From Spirogloea muscicola (taxonomy: Eukaryota; Streptophyta; Zygnematophyceae; Spirogloeales; Spirogloeaceae), in contig WELB01000207.1 of the NCBI GenBank assembly GCA_009602725.1, forward strand, positions 27,017-91,016: a stretch of DNA of 64,000 nucleotides, given 5' to 3'. Positions within the stretch are counted from its first letter, which is position 1; each line of letters opens with the position of its first letter. Positions 11,945-28,157 of this stretch are shown one piece after another. Position numbers and translations under genes: made by a program. The notes under the pieces were generated by a model. It ran no database searches and was not told the DNA's origin. It worked only from the letters and a program-made list of their open reading frames with translations.

Positions 11945-14313
11945 TCAAGTGCTGCTACGAATGCTCCTGCTAGATCTGGAGGCTGTACAAGCACGTACTC
12001 TGGTCAGTGCTGCCAAAGCAGAGATAGATGAGAGCATGCACCCAATGACACATAGCCTTTGAAGGAGAGGAGCAGTACAGCGAATGTCCGCGACTGGTTG
12101 ACTGGAATGGAGAATGCAAGAGATACTCACCCGTGGCCAGCCACTGCTTCTGTGAATGACAAGACCCTGCTTGCCACTTCGGAGTGCTTGAGCTTGAAGA
12201 CTAGAACAGGAGGTGCACTGGGGAAAGAATCTCTGCACAACATTGTCTGCAATCGATGGAAAGACAGTCTACTTTCAGTCAGCCATAAGAGCAGCAATAA
12301 GAAGAACTGTGCTCCTCACTGAGCTGGCCGCTCACATCTATTGCAAGCTGACGCCTTATTTGTGCCAGCTGACGCCTCATCTGTGCTGCCCTGGCACCTA
12401 CCTGTGCCTCTTGCAAGTGTCTGGCGGCTTGCATTAACAGCTTTGTGGGAGGAGTGTCTTAGCATTGGCTTCAGGGCATCAGACCGCCACCAAGGTGACT
12501 GCACGACTGGCAGCTGAGTAGCATTTGCTGCTTTGTGGAAGCCTCTGCCGTAAACGACCACGTTTGGTGGCATGTGATCTGCATGACTGCCAGTCACTCT
12601 CAACAGCAGCATTCAGATTGTCACGGGCTTCTTTAGCAATGCAAGAATGGTGGGAACGAGTCAATCAGAGGAGCAGGTCATTTTATGTGCTTCAAGCAGA
12701 ATGCACCCTGACAATGATTTTTCACAGTGGGCTAAGATGGTGTAAGAAATGCACAAAGCTGGAAATAAACACGACACAAGAGATTACAAGAGGATAGAAA
12801 AATGTGACATGCAACACTCACCAGGGGCCAGTAGATTTTCCACAGTGATGGCAACCAAATTGTCTATACAAGTCAACGACAGTGCTGCGCTCCGCCTGGT
12901 TGGCTAATTCCTTTCCCCTTGGAGCTGTCAACAAGATGTCAAATAGAAACCGTCAGTTAGAACTGGCAAGGACAAGCAACTTGCCCACTGTCTCTCGAAG
13001 GAAATCTAAGCGGCAGCAAACAGCAGCAATTAAATTAAGCACCGGAGTCCACAATTGCTAGTATCCCAGTATCCTGCAGATGCTAACTCGCTGAAAGTAT
13101 AGTAGAGAAATCAGACCTGCTAGTGATGCACGTGCTTTGGCGCCAGGGTGCCACAAGCTGCTCGGCATCACCTGCCGGAACGAACCTCCAAGAGCCTAGG
13201 AACATACAGGGAACTCATAATTAAGTGTAAACTAGTGTAGTTGAGATATTTAAATTACTCTACTACAATATATATTCTAAACACGAAGTGCGCCGGACTG
13301 AAGAATCTGAGCTAGCACATTGCTGTCAGCACAAACAGCAAGCCGGCACGGCCTCTGACCTTAAATGCGACCATCCCAACAATGCCATGGAGGAGAAGGT
13401 CCTCCTTGGAAAGTCCTCTGACTTGCTGCCTTGTCTGCCACTGTCTAACAGTTGCAGCTGCCTACATAGAACAAGATATGGTGAGAGGGGAGGGAGAGGC
13501 TGAAAGAGAGGAAGCAATATCCTGCTATTGCTTGCAACAACGGCAAGATGGTCACTCTATTTGCGATTCGCTTCTAACGGTCTGTACTCAAGGACGCAGG
13601 CACCACAGCTACCATGCTTTCCTCAACCACTTGCACAGCAGTGCTGCTGCTGTAGCTCTGTGGCGAGTCAGCACACCTGTGCAGCAGCAGCAGAGGAAGC
13701 TCCGACAGCAAGGCCCCCGAGAGCCGGGCCGAGCAGCGGTCGGACGCAGGACACATTCAGGAACAGTCCCAGGTGCTGGCAGAATGAGAGGCAGGGTTAG
13801 TGACATTGACCTCCCAAGCAAGAAATGGTGGCAGCATGCACATGCAGAAGGCGTGCAGCTGAAGCCTTGCGAGCGACCTCTTGCGCCGCTCAAGCACAAG
13901 TATCTGGTGCAGGTGCAGATTGCTGCAGCAGTAACTGCAGTGCTGCATAGCCTCTGCAAGTGCGAGGAACCAATGGAGGCTACCTGCGCAGACGAGAGCC
14001 CTGCCGCGAAGGCCAGGTGCGCCGCGCCGAGCTGAAGGAGCACCGGCCCCGCGGGCGCGACGAGGTCAGCGATGTACTCGAGGGCAGGCCGCGGGATCAG
14101 GGTCTCGCTCCGCTGGACGTCTCGTCCCATCCTCCGGGGACTGACTCGTTGGCACCGCAGAATCCACTTCGCCTGGCGGCGGCAGCGACCGGCCGCCTCG
14201 CCGGCGGGGCAAGCCGCCGCACCGGCGAGCCGGAGGTCCCGCCGCAGGACGCGACGCGCCTCGCGGCGACAGTGGCGGCTGGCGGCGGCGCGGGCAAGTC
14301 CGGTCCCCGCCAC
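11945..14313 (-). CDS. Conserved membrane-associated protein with CxxC/HNH-like zinc-site candidate, function unknown
   Basis: The first exon 13984-14313 starts at ATG 14313 (MAGTGLARAAAS) and ends with a hydrophobic stretch (LVAPAGPVLLQLGAAHLAFA). The in-phase exon 13677-13775 continues hydrophobic (CVRPLLGPALGGLAVGAS). Together they suggest one or two membrane segments or a membrane hairpin. Further minus-strand exon segments read KEDLLLHGIVGMVAFK (about 13350-13400), FRQVMPSSLWHPGAKARASLA split by its exon edge near 13100-13200, VVDLYRQFGCHHCGK (about 12830-12930), GSHADHMPPNVV (about 12560-12600) and QRFFPQCTSCSSLQ (about 12190-12240). The set CxxC, DHxPPN and CxxC resembles a treble-clef or HNH-like zinc site; this is inference. 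I recognise the pattern as conserved but know no function. The 3' end is uncertain. It is divergent from HEN1 with 344 bp between starts. Confidence 0.6.
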
Positions 14314-14657
14314 TTTTTGTACTGGCTTTAGCCTGCACAGTGTATTGGCTTCAAAACTTGAAAAGAAACTTCAAAACTTGGCCTCCCGTTTGAATAAATG
14401 TGTCTTCCTTTCATCCATGAAATGAAATGCGCACCGCGCGCCTTCCTCTCTGCTCTGCGAATGAGGCGTGTTGATCTGGTGGCCGAAGCTGAGGTGAATT
14501 CAGTATAGCCAGCCCGGAAATAGACGACAAGGTCCGAAAGGGCCGAAATTAGCCTAGCGGCTTTCTTCCAACTGGCTTTTGCGACAGCAGTCCTCCACTG
14601 GTCAGCTCCGCCCCGCCCAGAGCTCTCGCATGCGGCGTTGCGGCTGCGGCGGCGGCG
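14314..14657. promoter_or_regulatory. Divergent spacer between HEN1 and the CxxC membrane-protein gene
   Basis: Only 344 bp separate the two oppositely oriented start codons, so both promoters must lie here or inside the genes. The spacer holds a fragment of the dispersed repeat (14500-14552, with AGCCAGCCCGG and AAGGTCCGAAAGGGCC) and the recurrent GCGCACCGCGCGCC motif at about 14427-14440. No TATA box was recognised. Confidence 0.5.
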
Positions 14658-20545
<5,888 letters not shown>

Positions 20546-21024
20546 AATGAGAGGGTCTCTCTTGCTCAAGTTGCATACTACGCACACAACAGGAGGCAAG
20601 TGAAGTGCTCGCCAAGTCGCTTGAGGTCCATTGAAGTGAGCAACACTGACATGCAGTAGGCAGATCTGATTTGTAATCTATCCTGCGCTTGTTGACCTCG
20701 CTTCACAGTAGCTAGAAGCATCACTGTGCTTGCGTGTGCACCTTACCTCAGCTGCTTGTCATGTAACTGTACCTCTGCATGCAATTTGCATGACAGATGC
20801 AGTAACTAAGCAGGCCAGCCAGAGTGGATTGTGAGCTCTACTTGCTTGCCATCACGCAGAGGAGGAGGTGTTCCAGATGCAAATCTGACTCCATCTCAAC
20901 AGCATCTCGGTGGTCCATAGTTCTGCTAAAGCCAGACTGAGTCTGACATCCTTTGCGGTGAGTTGGAGGCACGTTGCCTGCACTCTTGCCATTAATCAAA
21001 AATTGGCATTTATCTGTTACTGGA
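20546..21024. other. Convergent 3' spacer between HEN1 and NXD1 homologue
   Basis: About 480 bp between two stop codons on opposite strands, expected to carry both 3' UTRs and polyadenylation signals. No additional gene seen. No clear algal TGTAA-type signal could be assigned with confidence. Confidence 0.5.
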
Positions 21025-23378
21025 CTATGATACAGGGACTGGCTCTGCCTCACGCTGCTTCTTGGCAACTGCCAAATGCTCTCTCCTTCTAGTAGATATT
21101 GCCTTGGTAACAAGGGGGGCCGCAACTTCCATGTACAGGTGATCGAACGCGATTGCAAAGATCGGCTTGCCCTGCAGGATGGTCTGAAGGTCCGCCCTCG
21201 TGCGCCTAGCCAGCATAGGGCTTCGTAAGTGGAAACCTTGGGTGTGGGGGGCTGCCTCATCAGGGAGCGCCACAACAGCCGGCTTCACAACCCTGACTCT
21301 GTGGCACATCAGAATAATGTCTTGTAACCAGCATCTCCAAGCAAGGCAGGAGTCAAGGCATCAGACTGTCCAGTTATGTGAATATGCAGCACATGAGCCT
21401 TCATATTCACACCCGCTCAGGGTGCAGTAACAGCACCCAAACGCCAAGTGCCGCCTGTACTCACCCGCAGTGCAGGCTGCAAGAGTACTTGAGCAGTTCA
21501 GGGCATGACTGTGTTCTTCCACTGCAGCACAAGGACGAGCAGCATGCTGTGAGCATATCGAAGGTGGACATTAGCTGCTGGGCGTAGCATTTACCTGTGT
21601 GGTTACAGCGGAGTTACATGTTGATGTTTGATAGATGACAAGGTGAATGCGACAGGCATGAGGAGCAGCAAATTGACCTGAAGCTGGGCAGTGACATCCG
21701 TATCCGCAGGCCAGACCATGAGCTTCGCTCGTCTGCAAGAACATCGCCATTGGTGAGGTCGCCACTTTACAAGACACCACCTGGTTAGTGGTTACCTTGA
21801 TAGTTGTGCAATGTTGACAACATGGGAGTAAAACTTCCAACTAGGGCAGAAAGAAACTGAGTTTCAACATACAAGGAGGGCAAGGCGGTAAAGCCCTGCT
21901 GAATGTAATATGACAGCACTCAAACAAGCGAAGCGACTAGATTCAAAAGGTGATCTTGTACCTGCTATCGGGAGTGTGATTCTGCAGAGCGGGTGCCTAG
22001 ATTCGGTACCCTCTGTGTCCTCAACAACGAGGGACTCTCGAATCTTCGAGCTGATCTCCTTACGGTTTCTTGATGACCTCAGCAGCGGCATCTGCAGCCA
22101 TCTTGGTGCTTTGGGCATCCTCTCTGTAGTCTGGTGAGTCGCAGGATGGGTCAAGTCATGAGTGAGGCTGGAGCCAAGCAAAATATCCCAGTGGCTGAAT
22201 GATCAGCAACACAAACTTGTGCACGCCAACGATCTGTCCTCTAGCAGCTAGCTGGATCAGCAATACAGACTTGTGCACGCCACGAGCTCTGGAGGGGTGA
22301 GGAAAGCTGTGCCTGCCTTTGTGAAGGAGGCCAGGCTGCTGGGGAGGCCCACATGCTGTGACAGCACGTACGCGCTCTCAGTAGCAACACGAAGCCAACC
22401 AGATAGGTACATAAGAGGCACTAGTCATGCCAGCACTTAGGTGGCAAAAGAGCCACTTCAGGCTGTCTTGGACATCCTGCGTGATGCACTGAGCACATTG
22501 GGCTGGCAACTGGCAAGCAAGCTAAACAAGATCAGAAGGCAGCGGGTGAGCACCCACCGTGATTCCATGGTCGCGTGCCGGCCGGCTGTTGACTAGCACA
22601 CGGGCGGCCCACCTGCAGAATCATACAGACAGTGGTCACGAGGAGTCGAAGCCGAAAGCTCATTCTCGTTTACCAGCAGATTCACAGCAAGGACAGAAGG
22701 TGCGCCCATGGATTTCGCTAAGCTTATCAATTGCAATCCGTGGCATGCTACAAGGCCACAAATCAGAGGTGAAAACGACTACTGTTCCTACCTGCTGGGG
22801 TTTGCATGGAAGAGGGCGTACTCACGCGCAGGATGTGGGCGGATTCCAAACAATGCCTGCCAGCACCACGAGCTGCAGGCGGCATGGGCGAGCACGCAGA
22901 CTGGCCGCGTCAAGATCTTTCGGGTTGCCAGCTTGCAATGATGGACACTTCTCGTCGTCCGCTCTCAAGGCGCACTGCAGGGGTCCATCCGCGCCCACAG
23001 GCGGAGGGAGGCGCAGCGGCAAGGTGGGACGGAGTGGCTGGCACCTCGTCGAAGCGGTCCGCGGGGCTGGAGTCGTACTGCGCGAGGTAGAGGCCGCCCA
23101 GCGTGTAACTGTTGTGGGCGCCAAGGGAAACGATCAGTGTGTCGTGCCCGCAGCAGGGGTGCAGATTAATCCCACCGAGCGGGGGCGGCGCCAGGAGCCG
23201 GGCGGGGGTGCCTCACCCAAAGGCCTCGACGAGGCGGAGGTCCGGTGGGACGAATCGGCGGGCGACGTCGGCTCGGACGAGGTGCAGCTGGTAGATGGCC
23301 CTGCCGGCGCGCGCGGGCCCGCGGCGGCGCCGTGGCGGTCGGCGTCAGAGGGCGTGGGCGCGCTTGCGACGGCGGCAA
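21025..23378 (-). CDS. NXD1: NEOXANTHIN-DEFICIENT 1 (NXD1) homologue, acetoacetate-decarboxylase-like fold
   Basis: In tomato and Arabidopsis, NXD1 is required for neoxanthin accumulation; its biochemical role is unsettled. Minus-strand exons are in phase: the first recognised exon (to 23217) encodes GRAIYQLHLVRADVARRF and RLVEAFG; 23045-23108 YTLGGLYLAQYDSSP; 22826-22872 LVVLAGIVWNPPTSC; 22558-22612 ARVLVNSRPARDHGIT; 22317-22355 HVGLPSSLASFTK. Later pieces are LVVEDTEGTESRHPLCRI (about 21985-22040), WSGLRIRMSLPSF (about 21690-21730), LLKYSCSLHC (about 21455-21490) and the C-terminal exon VRVVKPAVVALPDEA to GKPIFAIAFDHLYMEVAAPL, ending at 21025. The order matches plant NXD1. The true start was not found: the 5' part runs into GC-rich DNA with an undetermined base at 23379. 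The donor at 22316 looks like GC rather than GT. Confidence 0.88.
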
Positions 23379-23379
23379 N
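23379..23379. other. Undetermined base in GC-rich DNA at 5' end of NXD1 gene
   Basis: A single N inside a GGC-rich tract where the first coding residues of NXD1 are expected. Six comparable single Ns occur in the window. They probably mark unresolved low-complexity sequence or closed gaps of unknown length. Confidence 0.6.
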
Positions 23380-23689
23380 CGGCCAGTCATGGTCGTCGCA
23401 GCCGGCGGCCGCGGCGCGCCCGGCGGGGCAGCCGGCGGACTGGGCCAGGTTCTGGGGTTTATCCCCTATCCAACTCCGCGCCCAGCTGGCGTTGCCCACC
23501 TGGCATAGCCGGCCCGCGGCGGCAGCGGAAAGACGCGCCTCGGGATTCCAGTCTGCAGCCGGGCAATGTCGGCAGCGAAGTCGACCGAGGGCCTAAATCG
23601 CGAACCCCTTACCCCTCTGAACTCCGGACCTAGTGGTCACTGTATGGCCATTCGTAGTAGCCACTTGCTTTTGTCAAGGGACTTGACAA

Positions 23690-24420
23690 TCTCATGTCGG
23701 AAGTTGGCCTCTCCCTATTTCCCATCGTTTTAGGCTGGCCCAATTTACAGCCATCGCTCCTCTACTGGTAGGTTGTGCTCTCTTTCTTTCAGAGCCACTT
23801 TCTCTTATACTTTCTCTCATTCGGCTCCTTTTGACCTTGTCCATTCCTTTTGGGCTGGCTTCTCCCAGCCACCAGTCAATTCGGCCGCGCTTATCTTCTT
23901 AGGTTTCTAGTCTGTCGGATCTGAGGCTCCTCACTCGTAATTACTGAGTGATCCATCCTCCCCCTGTTTTACCATAGCATCCTCAGGCCCTTTGTAGCTG
24001 CTCACCGCTCTTAGGCCCCTCTGAACCTTTGTGAATTCTTTTTGGGCTGGCTTTTCGCAGCCCTTGCCCCCATTGGGAGTGCCACTTCTTATACAGAGCC
24101 ATCGCCCCCCCGTTGATGTGGTTAACTTCCCATGATAGTGGGCTGGCCTTTCAAGCCACCGCCTCCACAGTCCCATGGGCTGGCCTCTCACAGCCATTGC
24201 TCTACATTGGAAGAGCTGTTACTCTCTTTCCTTCTGAAACTCTCCGCTTGCGCTTCTGCTGCGCTTTCTTCTGCGCTTGCGGAAAGTGCGCTTGCGCTTC
24301 TGGCCCCTTCATAGTTTGGCCCCTTCGACCCTTGTCAATTCTTTTCGGGCTGGCTTCTCACAGCCCTTGCCCCCAATGGGAGAGCCACTTCTTCCTCGTT
24401 CTCGAGGCTTGAGGCGGAGG
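23690..24420 (-). repeat. Tandem cluster of dispersed hairpin repeat copies (reverse orientation)
   Basis: At least five core units occur in a row. Reverse-orientation cores are seen near 23740 (GGCTGGCCCAATTTACAGCC), 23848 (GGGCTGGCTTCTCCCAGCC), 24045 (GGGCTGGCTTTTCGCAGCCC), 24178 (GGGCTGGCCTCTCACAGCC) and 24348 (GGGCTGGCTTCTCACAGCCC). Several are preceded by a GGCCCCTTCGACC-like box and CTTGTCAATTCTTTT. A GCGCTTGCGCTTCTG-rich micro-repeat lies at 24246-24302. No coding capacity was seen. Confidence 0.75.
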
Positions 24421-24476
24421 GGCCTCTGACATCTGCCATCTGGCCTGCATCACCTGAACATTTGCGGGCTGGCTCG

Positions 24477-25061
24477 CAATGGACAGCAGAGAGAATCAGC
24501 ACTGCAATGGCAGCAAATTTGACAGCCACAGAAGCAATCTCACAGGTAGTTGGCGTTGTCACACGCTATACGTTAAGTAAGCATCCAACTGTTATGCTCC
24601 GTTGCTGTAGCTGTTGAAGGTTATGAATATTGAGATCCCTTCCTGTCGCCTCAGTTGACATGAAGTCTCTGTGCTTCTTTAATTCATCCGACGTCATCCA
24701 CGACCACCATGACGAGTATCGCAGCTGGAAATCTGCCTGTACGTTTGACGCTCAAGGTGTCCCAGATTTCAAGCTATTTCATGAACAACGCGAAGGCAAG
24801 CTACCTGCAGCGAGAGAAGGCGCGCGGGGCGCATGAATTGAAAAGCGATACAGGGCATCGATGTCATGAATAGTCGAAGGCAAGGCTAGGCTGAACCGCG
24901 TAGTTGTCACACAAGACACGAACTTCCTTGGCGTGTTTGCTGAGCTGGGTTGGTCCAGGTTCATCTTGGGCCGTGTACATGAGGGGTTGCGGACAAGGCT
25001 AGCAGCACACGCTCTGATGTGCATAGAGGAGCATCAAGTCAACCTCCTCAAAGACGGTTGA
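24477..25061 (+). CDS. Candidate unrecognised gene or gene fragment with one good coding exon
   Basis: The segment 24883-25061 is open for 59 codons in one frame and ends in TGA. It reads like ordinary protein, not low complexity (RVVVTQDTNFLGVFAELGW, FILGRVHEGLRTRLAAHAL, MCIEEHQVNLLKDG). Upstream on the same strand are a possible exon at 24640-24835 (MKSLCFFNSSDVIHDHHDEY) that runs into the recurrent GCGCGCGG motif, and a segment at 24477-24546 ending in CACAG/GTAGTT, a plausible donor. I do not recognise a family. It could be the C-terminal part of a gene interrupted by repeats, or a pseudogene. Confidence 0.3.
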
Positions 25062-26083
25062 ATGGCACGGTAATTGGTCAACGGTTGTAAAGGAGTTGCA
25101 AGGATAAGCGGAACAGAGTAACAAGAAATAATTTTCTGAGTCTCGACTGGATCTTAGTGACCACAATGGAGTGCCCTAAACAGAGTAACCGGCACAGTGC
25201 GACAAAGGTCAACTGGCCAGTGATTACTTGCAAGTCGGCTCGGCCCATGTCCCGCGCTTGAAGCCTGCTGGTACAAGGCGGCAGCGGCAGCGGCAGCGCA
25301 AGCGGCAGCCTCCCTAGGTCTAGATTCCAGCCAAAGCGAGAGACTGAACTGAGAGGACTGCTCGGCCCTGGTCCTTCACCTTTATGTAACCCCACTCTTT
25401 GCACTAGCATTTGACTGAACATTGTATAGGCTCGAGTCGGCCGTCCTTGCATATCCCTGCGCACTGCACGCCTTCTTTCTTCCTCTATGCTCGATCAGGC
25501 AAACAGCCACATAAAAGGTTTGGGCGAGCCATCTGGCCTGCTTGGCTCCTCCTCGATCTCAGTGGCCAGTATGTACCGCATGCGACCGTCGATTCGTCAA
25601 GGGGAACTACACCACTTGAAGCGTGCTTGTGGGCTCTTGGTCTCCTTCGTGGTCTCCTCTGAGCAGAGCCGGTGTCAGGATAGGTTCGCGCTTCAAATGC
25701 AACCACGGGACGGGATCGAACGGGACCAAAGTACGAGTCCACCTTACATATCTACGCGTGCGACTCACCATCATTGTCAGATTGACACAACTGCCACGGA
25801 TGAGCCAAAGCACGACATTGCTGTGCCTTGTACTCAGCCAAAGGCGCCCTATCCACTTTACTGTCCGATGAGACCTGCATCTACATCTGGGCTCGTAGCT
25901 CGAAGCTTTGAGATGCAATACACCCAAGTGGCTCAATCCTTCACGTTAAGCATTTGACGGAATGACGAAATTTGGAGCAAGCTTCGGCCTGCTTGAGAGA
26001 GTGCCGACAGCGATGCCGGGGCCACGGCGACAGTCTCTGGCAAGATGGGAGCGTGGGTACCTTCTGCCAAGAAGCAAGCTTAA
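25062..26083. other. Intergenic, no gene recognised
   Basis: Roughly 1 kb with short open frames in several frames and no convincing domain or splice-consistent exon chain. A run of GGCAGC units is present near 25279-25305. A degenerate form of the GCGCACTGCACGCC motif occurs near 25457. Confidence 0.4.
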
Positions 26084-26400
26084 CTTGAGGGGGCGAGGGC
26101 TGTAAAATGCCAGCCCGACAAGAACGGACAAGGTCCAAAGAGGCCGAAAAGCGCTAAAGAAAGGGCTCGCCCATTGAGGATAGGGGCTGGAAAAGCCAGC
26201 CCTAAAGAGAATGAACAAAGTACGAGAAGGGGGCCAGGGGAAGCGCTAAGGAAAACAAGCACAAAACGAAACAAAGCAGCTACGAAGCACTCAGTAACCC
26301 CTGCTAAGCAGTCTCAGGTCGGAGAAGCTGGGCTCCTGGAAGCGGGTCCCCTGGCCAGAGCTAGAGGCAGCAGCGAGGGCGCTAAAGCACACACCTAAGC
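26084..26400 (+). repeat. Dispersed hairpin repeat, two head-to-tail copies
   Basis: A truncated unit (26090-26160: GGGCTGTAAAATGCCAGCCC then AAGGTCCAAAGAGGCC) is followed by a longer one. The longer unit starts near 26160 (GGGCTCGCCCATTGAGGAT) and contains a perfect 7-bp-stem hairpin GGGCTGGAAAAGCCAGCCC at about 26187-26205. It then has a GTACGAGAAGGGGGCC box and the shared tail GCTACGAAGCACTCAGTAAC to GCGGGTCCCCTGGCC. This is one of the most complete copies in the window. Confidence 0.75.
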
Positions 26401-26559
26401 AAGTACCACGAAAGGATGGTCAAGGTACCGGCTACAAGGCTAAGGCGCTGCCTTCACTTTGAGTGTGGTGGGGAGAGAACATTCGCCCAAGCCACGGCGG
26501 CTCTTCTGATACAATCCCGGTCCGGCTTAGGGGAGGAAGCAACAGCTCTTTCAGACTTA

Positions 26560-26730
26560 CGGCAAATGGCTGTGAGAGGCAAACCCTAAAGCCCAAAGGA
26601 TTTCTGTACGAGTTCTGAAAGGTCCGGGAGGAGAGAAACTAGTCTGCAAAGCGTCAGCGAGAGGCGCTCAATAACCTCGAGTCAGCAAGTGCAGATCAGA
26701 GAGAAGGCGCGCGGTGCGCATGAAATTATA
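26560..26730 (+). repeat. Diverged copy of the dispersed repeat
   Basis: Begins near ATGGCTGTGAGAGGCAAACCC, has a GAGTTCTGAAAGGTCCGGG box region, and ends at the GAGAGAAGGCGCGCGGTGC motif (about 26699-26717). It lacks the second half of the hairpin stem. The end motif also occurs at 10.8, 14.4 and 24.8 kb. Confidence 0.55.
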
Positions 26731-27885
26731 AGGGAGGCCAATTTCAGCCTTACTAAATGTCCTTTTAACAGGGTAATGAGCTGGCTAAGGGGGACACTAG
26801 TATCCCCGAGTGAGCACATGCATATCTGACAAGCTATACTGAGGAGCCAAACCACCACCACGGAAGCCACTAGCCTGGGCTAATGCACGACCAGCACGCT
26901 GGTGTATCGCGAGTGCCTGGGAGCGCTGTAAACTCAATGACAGCCGCACTCTAGATCAGAACAACTTAAGGGCGGAAAAGCGTCACCCAGGCCCAAGTCA
27001 GAAGGAGAAGGGGGACCGGCAACAAAAGATCCACGAAACGGCCGTACGGCGTTGGGGCAGGGAGCAACGGTGACTCCCCTCACCTGGCCCCCGTGAGATA
27101 TCGGCGACCCAAAAGCGGGCGTCCCCAGAGACGCACATCTCGACCGTTTGGCAGCGTGAGTTAGCGACTCGCAACCCGCTAACTCACCGCCAAGCTGAGC
27201 GCGCCCCTAGAGAGAGCGCGGAGAGCCCAGCCTCGCTCGTGAGGGGGCCCGCCCGGCGCCGTCCGATGGTCTCATCGACGGCTGTGCGCGGAGCAGGCGC
27301 CAACGTGGCACCCCGCCGGCCGGTAGTGAGCAGTTCAGTTCCGGGCGGCGTGGGGAGGGGAACGCCCGGCCGGCACGTGCCGGGGGATGCTTGAGGGGGG
27401 TGGACAGATCTGTGCAAAGCGCGGATTCTTCTGGCCCGGCGGTCGCCGCGGCGCGGAGGGCAGGATCCGTGGAGTCGGCAGATGATCGCGGTGTCGGTTG
27501 TAGATCTTTTCCCGTCCGCGCGATCCCCGGCCGGCGGCGGCGGCGGCGTCCCCCCCGGATCTGCCCGACGACTGGCGCCGCCCGCCCGACGATCCGCGCC
27601 CCGCATCGTCGGGCGCCCTGCCCCCCCCCGGGCCGCGGGCCTGACCGGGTTGGCGGCCGGATAACCTCTGGCCCCGCGCCGGCCACCCTCCCTCCTCCGC
27701 TAGGAGGTAGCTGACAGTGTATGCCTCTCGCCTCGGGGCTGCTCCTCTCTCCCCGCCGGGGCCGGGAGCCCGGTTAGCAGGCGGGTTAGCCAGCCCAGGG
27801 TTATGCCTCCCCCGGCGGCGCATGCGCCCCCGCTGGCCCCGGTGAGCCTCAAACGCAAAGCGCGCGCGCCCTCCCGCCCGCCATG

Positions 27886-27918
<33 letters not shown>

Positions 27919-28157
27919 AGCTGAGGGAGAGATGGAGTGGGTGTTGAGTGATGGGGGGCCTGAGTGGCCAATTACGACCGCAAGCACTTTGATTGATATA
28001 CATTCACTTGCTGCTAAGCTGCTCAGTAGCCACGAGGGAAAATGTACATTCTGAAGGGGCCGGAAGGCGCTGAAGGCGCACTGCGCCATCACTCGTCAAG
28101 GTGGGGGCACACCCATCGAAGCGGGCGTAGGGCATTTCGGCTTCTCCTGATATCCTG
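26731..28157. other. GC-rich intergenic region with inverted repeat and (GGC)n run
   Basis: No credible gene was recognised. Notable features are a perfect 11-bp inverted repeat at 27156-27166/27177-27187 (GTGAGTTAGCG with a 10-nt loop) and very GC-rich DNA at 27190-27900. A (GGC)n run lies at about 27893-27918. Long open frames here are Arg/Gly/Pro-rich on both strands, as expected from composition alone. Confidence 0.45.

Noticed and set aside
13609-14313. Single 234-residue open frame as one exon of the CxxC membrane protein
   Set aside because: The frame after 13984 becomes Cys/Ser-rich and unconserved. A good donor at 13983 and the in-phase hydrophobic exon 13677-13775 fit better.
22559-23596. 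345-residue plus-strand open frame
   Set aside because: It is antisense to the well-supported NXD1 exons and rich in Gly/Arg/Ala. GC-rich DNA gives long shadow frames.
23690-24420. CRISPR-like array from regularly recurring GGGCTGGC cores
   Set aside because: Spacing is irregular, the units are long diverged copies, and the DNA is eukaryotic. It fits a dispersed repeat cluster.
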